The notes under the pieces were generated by a model, which made no database searches, was not told the origin of the DNA, and saw only the letters and a program-made list of their open reading frames with translations. Shown piece by piece: positions 1 to 7,236 of a DNA stretch of 8,406 nucleotides. The stretch's first letter is position 1, and each line of letters starts with the position of its first letter. The DNA comes from Mariprofundus sp. (GTDB lineage Bacteria; Pseudomonadota; Zetaproteobacteria; Mariprofundales; Mariprofundaceae): assembly GCA_021772845.1 (NCBI GenBank), contig JAJFLF010000121.1, positions 1-8,406 of the forward strand, read 5' to 3'. The position numbers and the translations under genes were made by a program.

Positions 1-990
1 CGGCACACCCAACGCAGTGCCTCCGGTTGAAGTGCGTTGTTCTGATGTGGATTTACGGCTTCGCAGTACCTGTTCATCCGGATTGTAGCGGGTGTTATTC
101 TGTTCAATGAATTCACGATTAATATCAGCAGAAACACGCACTACAGCCTGCCCTTCACCAACAACCTGTTCCAACATGCCAGAGATACGCTGTTCCATGC
201 GTTGTTCCAGCTTGCTCTGGTACTCCTGCATGGTTTGCCCTTCCGACATCGGAGCTTCTTTTTCATTGCTGGATAAGAGCGTACCAGATGCATCAACGAT
301 ACTGACACTGCTTTGCTCCAAATCCGGTATGCTGGCAGAGACAAGGTTTTGGATGGCAATTACTGTTTTCTTGGCTAGACGCTGACCACCTGCAAGCTGA
401 AGCATCACCGAAGCGCTTGCTTTGCGATCGCGTTCAGCAAAAGCGGATTCTTTGGGAAGAACAAGATGAACACGGGCAGTATGAATTTGTGGCATTACTT
501 CGATGGTGCGTGCCAATTCTCCCTGAAGTGCGCGTTGTAGATTAATTTTACGGGTGAAGTCGCTAAGCCCGAATTCATTGCTTTGATCAAAAATTTCAAA
601 GCCGGTATTGCCTGATGGTGTCACGCCCTGTCCGGCCAATTTCAGGCGCACCTGATAGACCTGATCCTCAGGAACCATCACTGTTCCACCACCTTCCAAA
701 CGGTAAGGAATATGTTCTTTTTGTAACAGTTCAACTACGGAGGCGGCATCTTTTTCTGCCATACCGGCATAAACTGACCGGTAGGGTTTTTCTGATGACC
801 ATAATACCAGACTGACAAAACCCGCCAGCATCAGGCTGGCAGCAGTAAATAGCATGATTTTTCTATATTTTGCCAATACCTGAGGTACTTGAATGGTTGT
901 GCCTGGGGCAAATTCCTGAGGGCCCGCATCAACAAGAGTCGGGTTCATTTGATTTGCTGTCTGTGTGTGTGGCGTCAATCCGTCAGCCAT
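1..990 (-). CDS. fliF: Flagellar MS-ring protein FliF, N-terminal 330 residues (3' end outside window)
   Basis: FliF forms the MS ring in the inner membrane, the base on which the flagellar rod, the C ring and the export gate assemble. The reading frame opens at the ATG at 990 and stays open to position 1, giving 330 residues of a protein that is usually about 550. A cytoplasmic N-terminus is followed by a hydrophobic membrane helix at roughly residues 45-65. The periplasmic YscJ/FliF ring-building region follows, including the recognisable stretches KPYRSVYAGM (68-77), FGLSDFTRKINLQRALQGEL (140-159) and ARVHLVLPKES (172-182). The C-terminal helix that binds FliG lies beyond the window. An AGAGGTG Shine-Dalgarno about 8 bases upstream supports this start; Met15 is a weaker alternative. 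It is the fourth gene of the flgB-flgC-fliE-fliF operon, 62 bases after fliE. Identification is by recognition of conserved family sequence and is very secure. Confidence 0.96.
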   Translation of the reverse strand, partial: MADGLTPHTQTANQMNPTLVDAGPQEFAPGTTIQVPQVLAKYRKIMLFTAASLMLAGFVSLVLWSSEKPYRSVYAGMAEKDAASVVELLQKEHIPYRLEGGGTVMVPEDQVYQVRLKLAGQGVTPSGNTGFEIFDQSNEFGLSDFTRKINLQRALQGELARTIEVMPQIHTARVHLVLPKESAFAERDRKASASVMLQLAGGQRLAKKTVIAIQNLVSASIPDLEQSSVSIVDASGTLLSSNEKEAPMSEGQTMQEYQSKLEQRMEQRISGMLEQVVGEGQAVVRVSADINREFIEQNNTRYNPDEQVLRSRKSTSEQRTSTGGTALGVP

Positions 991-1052
991 AATGGGGCAC
1001 CTCTGTATGTTGCTTTAAATCTGTCTGTGAAGCGTGGTTATGTGGTGCGTTG

Positions 1053-1376
1053 CTATACCTGCATGCGGATGACTTCGCGATATGCATCCACCAGTTTATT
1101 GCGTACGCTAAGCATCATTTGGAAAGATAGTTCGGCTTCTTTCATTGCTAATAATGTTTCTGCCGTGCCTTTGCCGGTATCAGTGCCGGTGACAAGATCT
1201 ACAGCGTCTTTTGCGGCGGCTTTTTTATCATGATTGACCTGCTCGGTGTAGGCTTGCAGAAGCGTCGCGAAGTTGTTTTCACCAGCGCTAGCTGTTTTGC
1301 CAACATCCTGAAAGCTGTTGTTGGGTGTAGTGATTGAGCTGGGGCCTGGTGAAGATTGATAACCATGAATATTCAT
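1053..1376 (-). CDS. fliE: Flagellar hook-basal body protein FliE
   Basis: FliE is the small adaptor that joins the MS ring to the proximal rod and is needed early for flagellar export. The 107-residue product has the usual FliE length. Its C-terminal helix is typical of the family: a FQMMLSVRNKLVDAYREVIR stretch at about residues 85-104, preceded by a helix rich in Lys, Ala and Asp. The N-terminal 40 residues are polar and low in conservation, also normal for FliE. The start ATG at 1376 lies 9 bases after the flgC stop. Its Shine-Dalgarno (TAGGAG) incorporates the flgC stop codon, so translation of the two is probably coupled. The position between flgC and fliF matches the common flgBC-fliEF arrangement. 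No sign of degeneration. Confidence 0.95.
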   Translation of the reverse strand: MNIHGYQSSPGPSSITTPNNSFQDVGKTASAGENNFATLLQAYTEQVNHDKKAAAKDAVDLVTGTDTGKGTAETLLAMKEAELSFQMMLSVRNKLVDAYREVIRMQV

Positions 1377-1385
1377 GCGGAACTC

Positions 1386-1835
1386 CTATCGAAGTATTTC
1401 GAGTGATTTTAAAAACATCCGTTTGGATGCTTCCATCGTGGTGACATTGGCTTCAAAACTTCGGGCAGCGCCGTTCATGTCGACCATCTCCTGAACCGGA
1501 TTTACATTGGGCATTTTAACAACACCATTGCTATCTGCATCCGGATGAGATGGGTCATACACCTCACGAAATGGTTTATTATCCTGTGCAATATATGCGG
1601 CTTTGACCGACTGATGTTTGTCGGATTGAAATGCGCTATTGAATACATTCGAGAATGTTTGTTGCGGTGAAATAGCCTGAAAAACGACCTGTCGGCGTTT
1701 ATACGGGCCGCCACCATTCTCTGTGCGGGTGGACTCTGCATTGGCAATGTTTTCAGAGACAATATCCATGCGCGTGCGTTGCGCTGACATGCCTGCAGCA
1801 CTGATGTGCATCGAAGATAGTAGATCACTGGCCAT
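1386..1835 (-). CDS. flgC: Flagellar proximal rod protein FlgC
   Basis: FlgC is a structural subunit of the proximal rod of the flagellar basal body, exported through the flagellar type III system. The 149-residue product matches the usual size. The N-terminal helix carries the rod/hook family signature around residues 24-36, including SENIANAEST. A GGGPYKRR motif typical of FlgC follows near residues 41-48. The C-terminus ends in the conserved helix containing NGAARSFEANVTTMEASKRM, which packs in the rod core. The ATG at 1835 shares one base with the flgB stop (TAATG), and a strong GGAGGG Shine-Dalgarno sits inside the flgB 3' end, so flgB and flgC are translationally coupled. No anomaly is visible. 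Confidence 0.96.
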   Translation of the reverse strand: MASDLLSSMHISAAGMSAQRTRMDIVSENIANAESTRTENGGGPYKRRQVVFQAISPQQTFSNVFNSAFQSDKHQSVKAAYIAQDNKPFREVYDPSHPDADSNGVVKMPNVNPVQEMVDMNGAARSFEANVTTMEASKRMFLKSLEILR

Positions 1836-2239
1836 TAGCGGTTACCCTCCTTGATTGCATTCAGGAGACCGGACAGTTTGCCACTAACCATTTTCATGGA
1901 GAGTTCATGCATCAGTTGATTTTCGGACATGCGGGCCATTTCAGCCTGGATGTCAACACTGTTGCCGTCCATTTTGCGTGAATCCTCTTGCTGATAAATA
2001 TTGCCGCCCAGTCGGGAAGAGGCGCTGGTATCTGCAATATGGCGCGGGTTTGTAGTGGCCGCTTTTGAATGACTGATAAGATTGTTCTGATCAGCTAAGA
2101 AGTCAGAAAAATTACGGCTATCCGCCTTATAATTCGGCGTGTCAGCATTGGCGATATTGCTGGTAATGGAACTCTGCATCTGTTCGCGTGCAATAAGCGC
2201 AGATTTGAGTCGATGAAAACCGCTGCCAAACATGTCCAT
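1835..2239 (-). CDS. flgB: Flagellar proximal rod protein FlgB
   Basis: FlgB is a proximal rod subunit located next to the MS ring, exported without a cleaved signal. The 134-residue product has normal length. The N-terminal rod signature TSNIANADTPNYKA lies at about residues 26-39 and the C-terminal helix with MARMSENQLMHELSMKMV at about 101-118; both are diagnostic for FlgB. The ATG at 2239 is preceded by an AGGGAG Shine-Dalgarno. A second in-frame Met two codons later (position 2233) is less likely. It is the first gene of the flgB-flgC-fliE-fliF operon. A consensus sigma-54 promoter about 100 bases upstream probably drives it. Its leader can fold into a hairpin that involves the ribosome binding site (listed separately). 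Confidence 0.96.
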   Translation of the reverse strand: MDMFGSGFHRLKSALIAREQMQSSITSNIANADTPNYKADSRNFSDFLADQNNLISHSKAATTNPRHIADTSASSRLGGNIYQQEDSRKMDGNSVDIQAEMARMSENQLMHELSMKMVSGKLSGLLNAIKEGNR

Positions 2240-2240
2240 G

Positions 2241-2305
2241 TTTACACTCCCTGCCGGCGTTCCATCGCTGGTGCTATCTGTTTTTCTGGAGCATGGCAGT
2301 GTAAA
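2241..2305 (-). promoter_or_regulatory. Possible leader hairpin over the flgB ribosome binding site
   Basis: Read on the minus strand, TTTACACTGCC (2305-2295) can pair with GGCAG-GGAG-TGTAAA (2255-2241), which ends one base before the flgB ATG. All eleven bases of the 5' arm pair, as 6 plus 5 base pairs. The only unpaired bases on the 3' arm are GGAG, the core of the flgB Shine-Dalgarno, held in a bulge. An alternative register gives 8 contiguous pairs (TTTACACT with AGTGTAAA). The loop is about 39 bases. If transcription starts near 2330, as the upstream promoter predicts, both arms are in the mRNA. This is structure seen in the sequence; a role in controlling flgB translation is inference. 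Confidence 0.5.
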
Positions 2306-2333
2306 TCGTCAATTTTGTGCCATCTCCTAAAAG

Positions 2334-3689
2334 CTATCCAGCAAAAGCCATGCCAGAATCGTAGGTGTGGAGTTTGTTGCGTAGTGTTCGGATGCTTATA
2401 CCAAGCAATTGGGCTGCTTCTGTGCGGTTTCCCTGTACATGCACCAGCGTCTTTTCAATGAGTGTGCGTTCCATATCCCGGATAGATACACCCGCTTGCA
2501 CGGCATCATTCTCGTCATGCGACATATTGCTTGCCATGGCGTCATCAAGACAGAGGTGCTCAGGGAGAATGATTTCGTCTACAGCCATTAAAAAGGCGCG
2601 ATGCATGCAGTTTTCCAATTCACGTGCATTGCCCGGCCATGCATAGCGTTGCAATTGATCCATGGCTTGTGCTGATAGTTTTGGTGCCGGCCGGCCATAC
2701 ATATCCGAAAAGCGTTGCAGGAAATGTAGCCCTAAAGGTTTGATATCATTGTTGCGTTGGCGCAATGGGGGTAGCTGTATGCATACGACATTAAGGCGGT
2801 AATATAGATCCTGGCGGAAAGATCCTTCATGCACTGCCTTGGTAAGATCCCTGTTGCTGGTGGCAATCACACGCACATCAATTTTTACGGGTTTGCAGCC
2901 TCCTAGTCGGTCGACCTCGCCTTCTTGCAGTACGCGCAACAGTTTAGCTTGCAAGTGGACCGGCATTTCAGTGATTTCATCGAGTAGCAGCGTACCTTGA
3001 TGCGCTAACTCAAATTTACCCGGGCGAGCAGATGTTGCACCGGTAAAAGCACCTTTTTCATGGCCGAACAGTTCCGCTTCCAGAACGCCTTCAGGAATGG
3101 CAGCGCAATTAATAGCTATGAAATTGGCGTTCTCACGATTTGAACAGGCGTGTACATAGCGTGATAACCGCTCTTTGCCGGTGCCTGATTCGCCGACAAC
3201 CAATACCGACGCATTGCTTGGTGCAATCAGAGCAACACGGTCAAGCAGGCGACGTGTTTCAAGATCTTCAGTGACAAATATATCTTGTGTACTGGTCGCT
3301 TTGGTTTTTTGTTCATCAGCCTGTTTGGCCAAAGCAATCTGATGACCACTTTTGCGAATATAAATTTCCAATACTTCATCAGGCACTGGCAGCAGCCGGT
3401 AATCTATGGCTCCTAAATGCATCAGGTCGGCACCACGTTCGCTTTCACCACTATCGGTAAGGATGACAATATTTGCCTGTGGTTTGCTCTCAAACAGACG
3501 GCGAACGATAGATGGGGAAGTGAGGGTGTCCCATATGAATATCAGTGCATCAGCGTCAATGTCTGTATGGGCGCCTTCTATTGGTATTGCTTCAATATGG
3601 GTTTGTGGAAGCAATCTACCCAGTTGTACGCGCAATTCTGATTCTTCATGGTCAGGGAATCCGATCATGCTGACATTGGACAAGCTCAT
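2334..3689 (-). CDS. Sigma-54-dependent flagellar activator, FlrC/FlbD type, with degenerate receiver domain
   Basis: This 451-residue protein is a bacterial enhancer-binding protein that would use ATP hydrolysis to open sigma-54 promoters. Residues 1-120 resemble a receiver fold but lack the acidic pair near the N-terminus. A hydrophobic residue (about 52) stands where the phospho-accepting Asp is expected, and Leu replaces the conserved Lys in DYRLLPVP (96-103). The AAA+ domain is complete: Walker A GESGTGKE (166-173), GAFTGA sigma-54 loop (213-218), Walker B LLLDEI (234-239), arginine-finger region FRQDLYYRLN (291-300) and WPGNARELEN (351-360). A Fis-type helix-turn-helix at about 420-441 includes GISIRTLRNKL, characteristic of FlrC/FlbD/FlgR flagellar activators. 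The ATG overlaps the stop of the TPR gene (ATGA) and has a GGGAG Shine-Dalgarno, so it is translated in tandem with that gene. It most likely activates flgB and other rod/hook genes without phosphorylation, perhaps through a protein partner as Caulobacter FlbD does with FliX. A FleQ-like role is an alternative. Confidence 0.9.
   Translation of the reverse strand: MSLSNVSMIGFPDHEESELRVQLGRLLPQTHIEAIPIEGAHTDIDADALIFIWDTLTSPSIVRRLFESKPQANIVILTDSGESERGADLMHLGAIDYRLLPVPDEVLEIYIRKSGHQIALAKQADEQKTKATSTQDIFVTEDLETRRLLDRVALIAPSNASVLVVGESGTGKERLSRYVHACSNRENANFIAINCAAIPEGVLEAELFGHEKGAFTGATSARPGKFELAHQGTLLLDEITEMPVHLQAKLLRVLQEGEVDRLGGCKPVKIDVRVIATSNRDLTKAVHEGSFRQDLYYRLNVVCIQLPPLRQRNNDIKPLGLHFLQRFSDMYGRPAPKLSAQAMDQLQRYAWPGNARELENCMHRAFLMAVDEIILPEHLCLDDAMASNMSHDENDAVQAGVSIRDMERTLIEKTLVHVQGNRTEAAQLLGISIRTLRNKLHTYDSGMAFAG
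2340..2355 (-). promoter_or_regulatory. Sigma-54 (-24/-12) promoter for flgB-flgC-fliE-fliF
   Basis: The minus strand reads TGGCATGGCTTTTGCT. This matches the RpoN consensus TGGCAY-N5-TTGCW at every defined position, with the invariant GG and GC dinucleotides at the right spacing. It lies within the last codons of the upstream activator gene and points toward flgB. The predicted start of transcription is near 2330, leaving a leader of about 90 bases. A sigma-54 promoter immediately upstream of a rod operon and next to a sigma-54 activator gene is expected in RpoN-controlled flagellar systems. Confidence 0.75.
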
Positions 3690-5671
3690 GGTGTTTCTCC
3701 CAATAATATGCCGGCTTGTTTGTCTGCCAGGGCCAGTTTTGCAAGTGATGAAAATCTTCCAGCCTCTGTGTTTGCAGCTAGCTTTTGTAATCGTTCAGTT
3801 CCCTGTTTTATTTCGCCGGTACGCAGTTGGCATATGCCCATATGATATTCCCATTCGGTATTGTGGTTCTCTTTTGAAGTCTGTTGAAACAGTTTGAATG
3901 CTTGCGCAAACTCTTGTGCTGCAAATAAATTCTTGGCTTGTTTGCGTAAACCACGGGCTGCATCGGAGCCTTTGTTTTGACGGTACTTTTCCCATGCCCT
4001 AGCAGCGCTATGCCATTGCGACAGTGACTCGGATATCGCTGCTTTTGTTTGCCAGTATGCGAGTCGTGATGCATCGGTCATATCAATAGGGCGCACGGAT
4101 GAAAGTGTCTGGCGTGCTTGTTCCGCATGTTTTTGTGCAAGCTGCATGCGTGCAACAGTGAGTAGCATTTCCGGCCGATACATGCTGAATTCATGACGAT
4201 TAAGCCAGCGCATGACTTTTTTCACACCTGATTTATCCTGTCGATCCATCCATAACTTAGCCAGCTCAAGCATAGTGCGTTCACCACGGATGCTGTATTG
4301 ATTTGCTTTGTACAGGGTGTTTAAAATCTCTTCTGCGGCATCAAAGAGCATCAGCATGCGCATGGCGTGGGCAATGCCAAGTCGCAGCTCCTGAGAGCGA
4401 TTGGTGCTTGGCTGTAGCTGTGGGAACTGACGCCAAACTGTGACGGCCTTGAGCCAATGTTTCTCAATCAGAGATTGTTCAATACTTTTTTCCATCCATA
4501 CCCTGCCTTCTTTGGAGGCCGCGTTGGAAATATGACTGTCGAGTGATGTGGCGGCGCGCGCATAGGCCTCTAGGGCAGGGGATGTGTATTGCCTTGATGG
4601 GCTTTTAGTAGCGCTGTTGATGTTGGTCTTCTGTAAACGCACCCATAACCGCGCTATATCAAGCACAGCTTCATCTTCAATGATGGAGAGCTGATTGTCA
4701 GTGGCTATTGTTTTTAACGAAACCATGACCGGGATGAGTTTATCCCGCTTCGTCTCATCTTTAAATTCAAGCATTAATTTGCGCATGAATGCTTGCCGAC
4801 CAACCATCGTCTCTGCCTGAGTGGCGGACAATATGCTGTATTCCTGAATGGCTTTATTAATGCTGGTGTTATTTTTGGCTAAAATATCGGCATGTATGAG
4901 GCGAATGGGTGCTGCATGTGTGGTATGAATGTATTGACCAATAAAAATTTCGGTCATTTGTAGGGTGGCAGGCTCATTGTCGTGTTGATTCATCAACTGA
5001 ATATAGGCGGAAAATAGTTCAGGCTCAGAGGTGATTAAATCCGGCCATTTCTTGAAGATCGTGTTGAAGTTTTTAAAGGCCATTGCATGGCGCTTTTCAC
5101 CGATGTCGATAATAGCCATCCATGCCATTCCGATCGCCTGATCACGGCTTTTATGGGTGACTTGTAATCCGTATTGCAACAGATCGCTGCGGGCATAAGA
5201 AAAGTTTCCTGAAAGAATATGAATGCGTGCCATTAGCAACCAGGCACGACGAAGGCTGTTGGGGTGTTGATCTTGTGTGATGATTTCTCGTGCAGCAGTG
5301 ATGGCCTGTTTGTGGTTGCCTTTTCTCCAGTGAATCCATGCTAGTTTCCAGCGTAATTCAGTGGCTTCAGCGCTGGATGGGAACTCTTGAAGTACTACAT
5401 TAATGGCTTGTGTTGCATTCTTGATCTTTCCAAAATGTTTGGAGGTGGTGCGCATGATTTCAGCTTGAGCAATAAGGTTAAGCAGATTAAGTCGATCCGA
5501 TGGTGATTGGTTGATATTTTTCAAGACACGCTGAGCTGTTTTAATGGCTTGTTCAGGTTTACCGCTGTTTAAGTAGGCGCGAGCAGCCTGCGTAGCACCA
5601 CCTTCCTGGCTTATTGCTGTATAAGGGAAGCTTGATAGCAGTAAAAGGGTCATGAAAAAAATACGCAACAT
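3686..5671 (-). CDS. Exported TPR-repeat protein of unknown function in flagellar cluster
   Basis: I do not recognise a named family. From the ATG at 5671 the product has 661 residues. It opens with a signal peptide (MLRIFFMTLLLLSSFPYTAIS, Arg3 then a hydrophobic core, likely cleavage after residue 21), so the mature protein should be periplasmic. The rest is almost wholly alpha-helical. TPR-like helix pairs are visible at about 26-50 (ARAYLNSGKPEQAIKTAQRV), 105-132, 577-601 and 606-632, with more diverged helical repeats between. No other transmembrane segment or enzyme motif is seen. The frame also permits a TTG start at 5686, which adds five basic/hydrophobic residues but has no Shine-Dalgarno; the ATG has AAGGG, though unusually close (2 bases). 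The stop overlaps the start of the sigma-54 activator, so the two are co-expressed. Its place among flagellar genes suggests a structural or assembly role in the periplasm, by analogy with TPR-containing motor proteins such as Campylobacter PflA; no homology is claimed. Confidence 0.85.
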   Translation of the reverse strand: MLRIFFMTLLLLSSFPYTAISQEGGATQAARAYLNSGKPEQAIKTAQRVLKNINQSPSDRLNLLNLIAQAEIMRTTSKHFGKIKNATQAINVVLQEFPSSAEATELRWKLAWIHWRKGNHKQAITAAREIITQDQHPNSLRRAWLLMARIHILSGNFSYARSDLLQYGLQVTHKSRDQAIGMAWMAIIDIGEKRHAMAFKNFNTIFKKWPDLITSEPELFSAYIQLMNQHDNEPATLQMTEIFIGQYIHTTHAAPIRLIHADILAKNNTSINKAIQEYSILSATQAETMVGRQAFMRKLMLEFKDETKRDKLIPVMVSLKTIATDNQLSIIEDEAVLDIARLWVRLQKTNINSATKSPSRQYTSPALEAYARAATSLDSHISNAASKEGRVWMEKSIEQSLIEKHWLKAVTVWRQFPQLQPSTNRSQELRLGIAHAMRMLMLFDAAEEILNTLYKANQYSIRGERTMLELAKLWMDRQDKSGVKKVMRWLNRHEFSMYRPEMLLTVARMQLAQKHAEQARQTLSSVRPIDMTDASRLAYWQTKAAISESLSQWHSAARAWEKYRQNKGSDAARGLRKQAKNLFAAQEFAQAFKLFQQTSKENHNTEWEYHMGICQLRTGEIKQGTERLQKLAANTEAGRFSSLAKLALADKQAGILLGETP

Positions 5672-5694
5672 GACCCTTAATCGCAAGATTCATG

Positions 5695-5706
5695 CCGGAT
5701 GTCCGG
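5695..5706. repeat. Short inverted repeat upstream of the TPR gene
   Basis: CCGGA and TCCGG arms are separated by two bases, 24 bases upstream of the preferred start of the TPR gene. It could be an operator-like dyad or a small hairpin in the leader. It is short enough to be chance. Confidence 0.25.
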
Positions 5707-5773
5707 GGCATACAGTGTTGTCTGGATTCATTGCCTATCAGGTAGGGGATGAGTGATATCGAATTACATAGAG

Positions 5774-5790
5774 GGGCTGCTTTTATGCCC
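5774..5790 (-). promoter_or_regulatory. Possible weak sigma-54 promoter for the TPR gene and activator
   Basis: The minus strand reads GGGCATAAAAGCAGCC. The invariant GG (-24) and GC (-12) are present at the correct spacing and the -24 box is close to TGGCAT, but the -12 box is CAGC rather than TTGC. It lies in the 176-base gap after the upstream activator gene and would give a leader of about 90 bases. Position and orientation are right; the -12 box makes it uncertain. Confidence 0.3.
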
Positions 5791-5847
5791 TGTTTAGCTT
5801 ATTGTATAAGGGGTTTCAGTATCTAGTTATGATGGATGCAGGGTTGA

Positions 5848-7236
5848 TTAGCTGGGTTGAAGGCCTTTCTTTTTAATCTTTTCAACCAGGGTGGTACGGT
5901 TCATCGCCAAAAAATTGGCAGCCCTGTTTTTGTTCCAGTCGAAGCGTTGCAATGCAGATAAAATGAGGTGGCTCTCAAATTCATCTACGGTAGCTTTTAA
6001 GTCAATGCTACTAGCCGTTTTAACATCCATTTGAAAGCTCTGCAGCATTCTGTCTTTATCGCTAATCATGCGGCTGGGCATATCTTCCAGCTCCAGAAGG
6101 CCTTGTCTTTTCAGGGTAGTGACACGCTCAATAAGGTTTTGCAATTCACGCACGTTGCCAGGCCATGTGTAGTTTAGCATGGCGCGTTTAGCATCATCCG
6201 AGATGCCTGTTATCTCTGCATCTTTGTCTTTATTAAAGCGTTGGATGAAATTCTCAGCCAATAAAAGAATGTCGTCACCACGTTCTCTCAGCGGGGCAAG
6301 GGTGAGTGGAATGACATTGAGTCTGTAATAGAGATCTTCCCGGAAACGCCCGTTTTCAATCTCTTCTTCTAAATCACGATGGGTGGCTGCGATCACGCGC
6401 ACATTCACTTGAATGCTTTGCTGACTGCCGACGGGTTCAAAGCAGCGTTCTTGTAAAACACGCAGTAATTTCACTTGTAGTTTCGGACTCATGTCACCAA
6501 TTTCATCGAGAAAAATAGTGCCACCATTGGCAATCTCAAAACGCCCGGGACGGGAGCGGATGGCTCCGGTGAAAGCCCCTTTTACATGGCCGAATAGTTC
6601 AGACTCAAGCAATTCTTCCGGTATTGCGCCGCAATTGATAGAGACCAGGGGTTTGCCGGAACGGGTGCCGCTTTTATGCAGAGCTTTGGCCAAGACTTCT
6701 TTGCCACTGCCTGATTCTCCAGATATAAGCACAGTGCTGTCTGAATCTCCCAATAGTTTGATGGTTTCTTGCAACTTTCGAATAGAGCCACATTGACCAC
6801 TCAATCCGTCAGGAGGGTCCTGGCTAAGTATTTGTGCCCGCAGGGAGTGATTGTCTTTTTTAAGCTGTCTATTTTTCATCAGTTCGCCAATGCGAACGAG
6901 CAGCTCATCAATATCAAATGGTTTTTTCAGAAAGTCATTCGCACCTAAGCGAACGGCATCAACAGCGGTGTCGACTTCGGCGTAACCGGTCATGATGATG
7001 ATGCCCATGTCAGGGTCGCTTTGGCGAAATTCACGCATCAACTCAATGCCATTGCCGTCTGGCAGGCGCACATCAAGCAGGGTTAAGTCAAATTTACCAA
7101 TATTCATTGCTTCGCGAGCGCGATTAGCGTTGGCAGCTGCGGTAACGTGAAATCCGGATGACTCCAGAGATTCCTGTAAAATTTCACGGAAGTCGTTGTT
7201 GTCTTCAACCAGCAGGATAAATGCAGATTGTTTCAC
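5848..7236 (-). CDS. NtrC-family sigma-54 response regulator (FlrC/FleR/AtoC-like)
   Basis: A complete 462-residue two-component regulator that would activate sigma-54 promoters when phosphorylated. The receiver (1-120) keeps all catalytic residues: Glu11/Asp12, phospho-acceptor Asp55 (TLLDVRLPD), Thr83 (IIMTGY) and Lys105 (DFLKKPF). The AAA+ domain has Walker A GESGSGKE (173-180), GAFTGA (220-225), Walker B IFLDEI (241-246), FREDLYYRLN (298-307) and WPGNVRELQN (358-367). A Fis-type helix-turn-helix closes the protein at about 434-457 (NRAANFLAMNRTTLVEKI). It starts with GTG at 7236, supported by AAGGGG nine bases upstream; no nearer ATG keeps the receiver's first strand intact. No sensor kinase gene lies beside it, which is unusual for an FlrC/FleR-type regulator. 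Its own promoter in the divergent region is not obvious. Downstream it is followed, without a clear terminator, by the TPR gene and the second activator, so it may control or be co-transcribed with them. The family is certain; the flagellar role rests on context. Confidence 0.92.
   Translation of the reverse strand: MKQSAFILLVEDNNDFREILQESLESSGFHVTAAANANRAREAMNIGKFDLTLLDVRLPDGNGIELMREFRQSDPDMGIIIMTGYAEVDTAVDAVRLGANDFLKKPFDIDELLVRIGELMKNRQLKKDNHSLRAQILSQDPPDGLSGQCGSIRKLQETIKLLGDSDSTVLISGESGSGKEVLAKALHKSGTRSGKPLVSINCGAIPEELLESELFGHVKGAFTGAIRSRPGRFEIANGGTIFLDEIGDMSPKLQVKLLRVLQERCFEPVGSQQSIQVNVRVIAATHRDLEEEIENGRFREDLYYRLNVIPLTLAPLRERGDDILLLAENFIQRFNKDKDAEITGISDDAKRAMLNYTWPGNVRELQNLIERVTTLKRQGLLELEDMPSRMISDKDRMLQSFQMDVKTASSIDLKATVDEFESHLILSALQRFDWNKNRAANFLAMNRTTLVEKIKKKGLQPS

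Noticed and set aside
889..1233. Plus-strand open frame of 114 codons
   Set aside because: It runs antisense to the well-identified fliF start and fliE, and the product has no recognisable domain.
2308..2322. TGGCAC followed by TTGAC on the minus strand as a sigma-54 promoter for flgB
   Set aside because: The spacing is one base short and the -12 GC is not at the required position; the site at 2340-2355 is a full match.
3406..3897. Plus-strand open frame of 163 codons
   Set aside because: It lies antisense across the activator and TPR genes, both of which have clear protein evidence.
5798..5810. CTTAT/ATAAG hairpin as a terminator after the NtrC-type regulator
   Set aside because: It is a five-bp AT-only stem with a three-base loop and no following T-run on the minus strand.
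6491..6796. Plus-strand open frame of 101 codons
   Set aside because: It is antisense to the conserved AAA+ core of the NtrC-type regulator and is a shadow of that conserved sequence.
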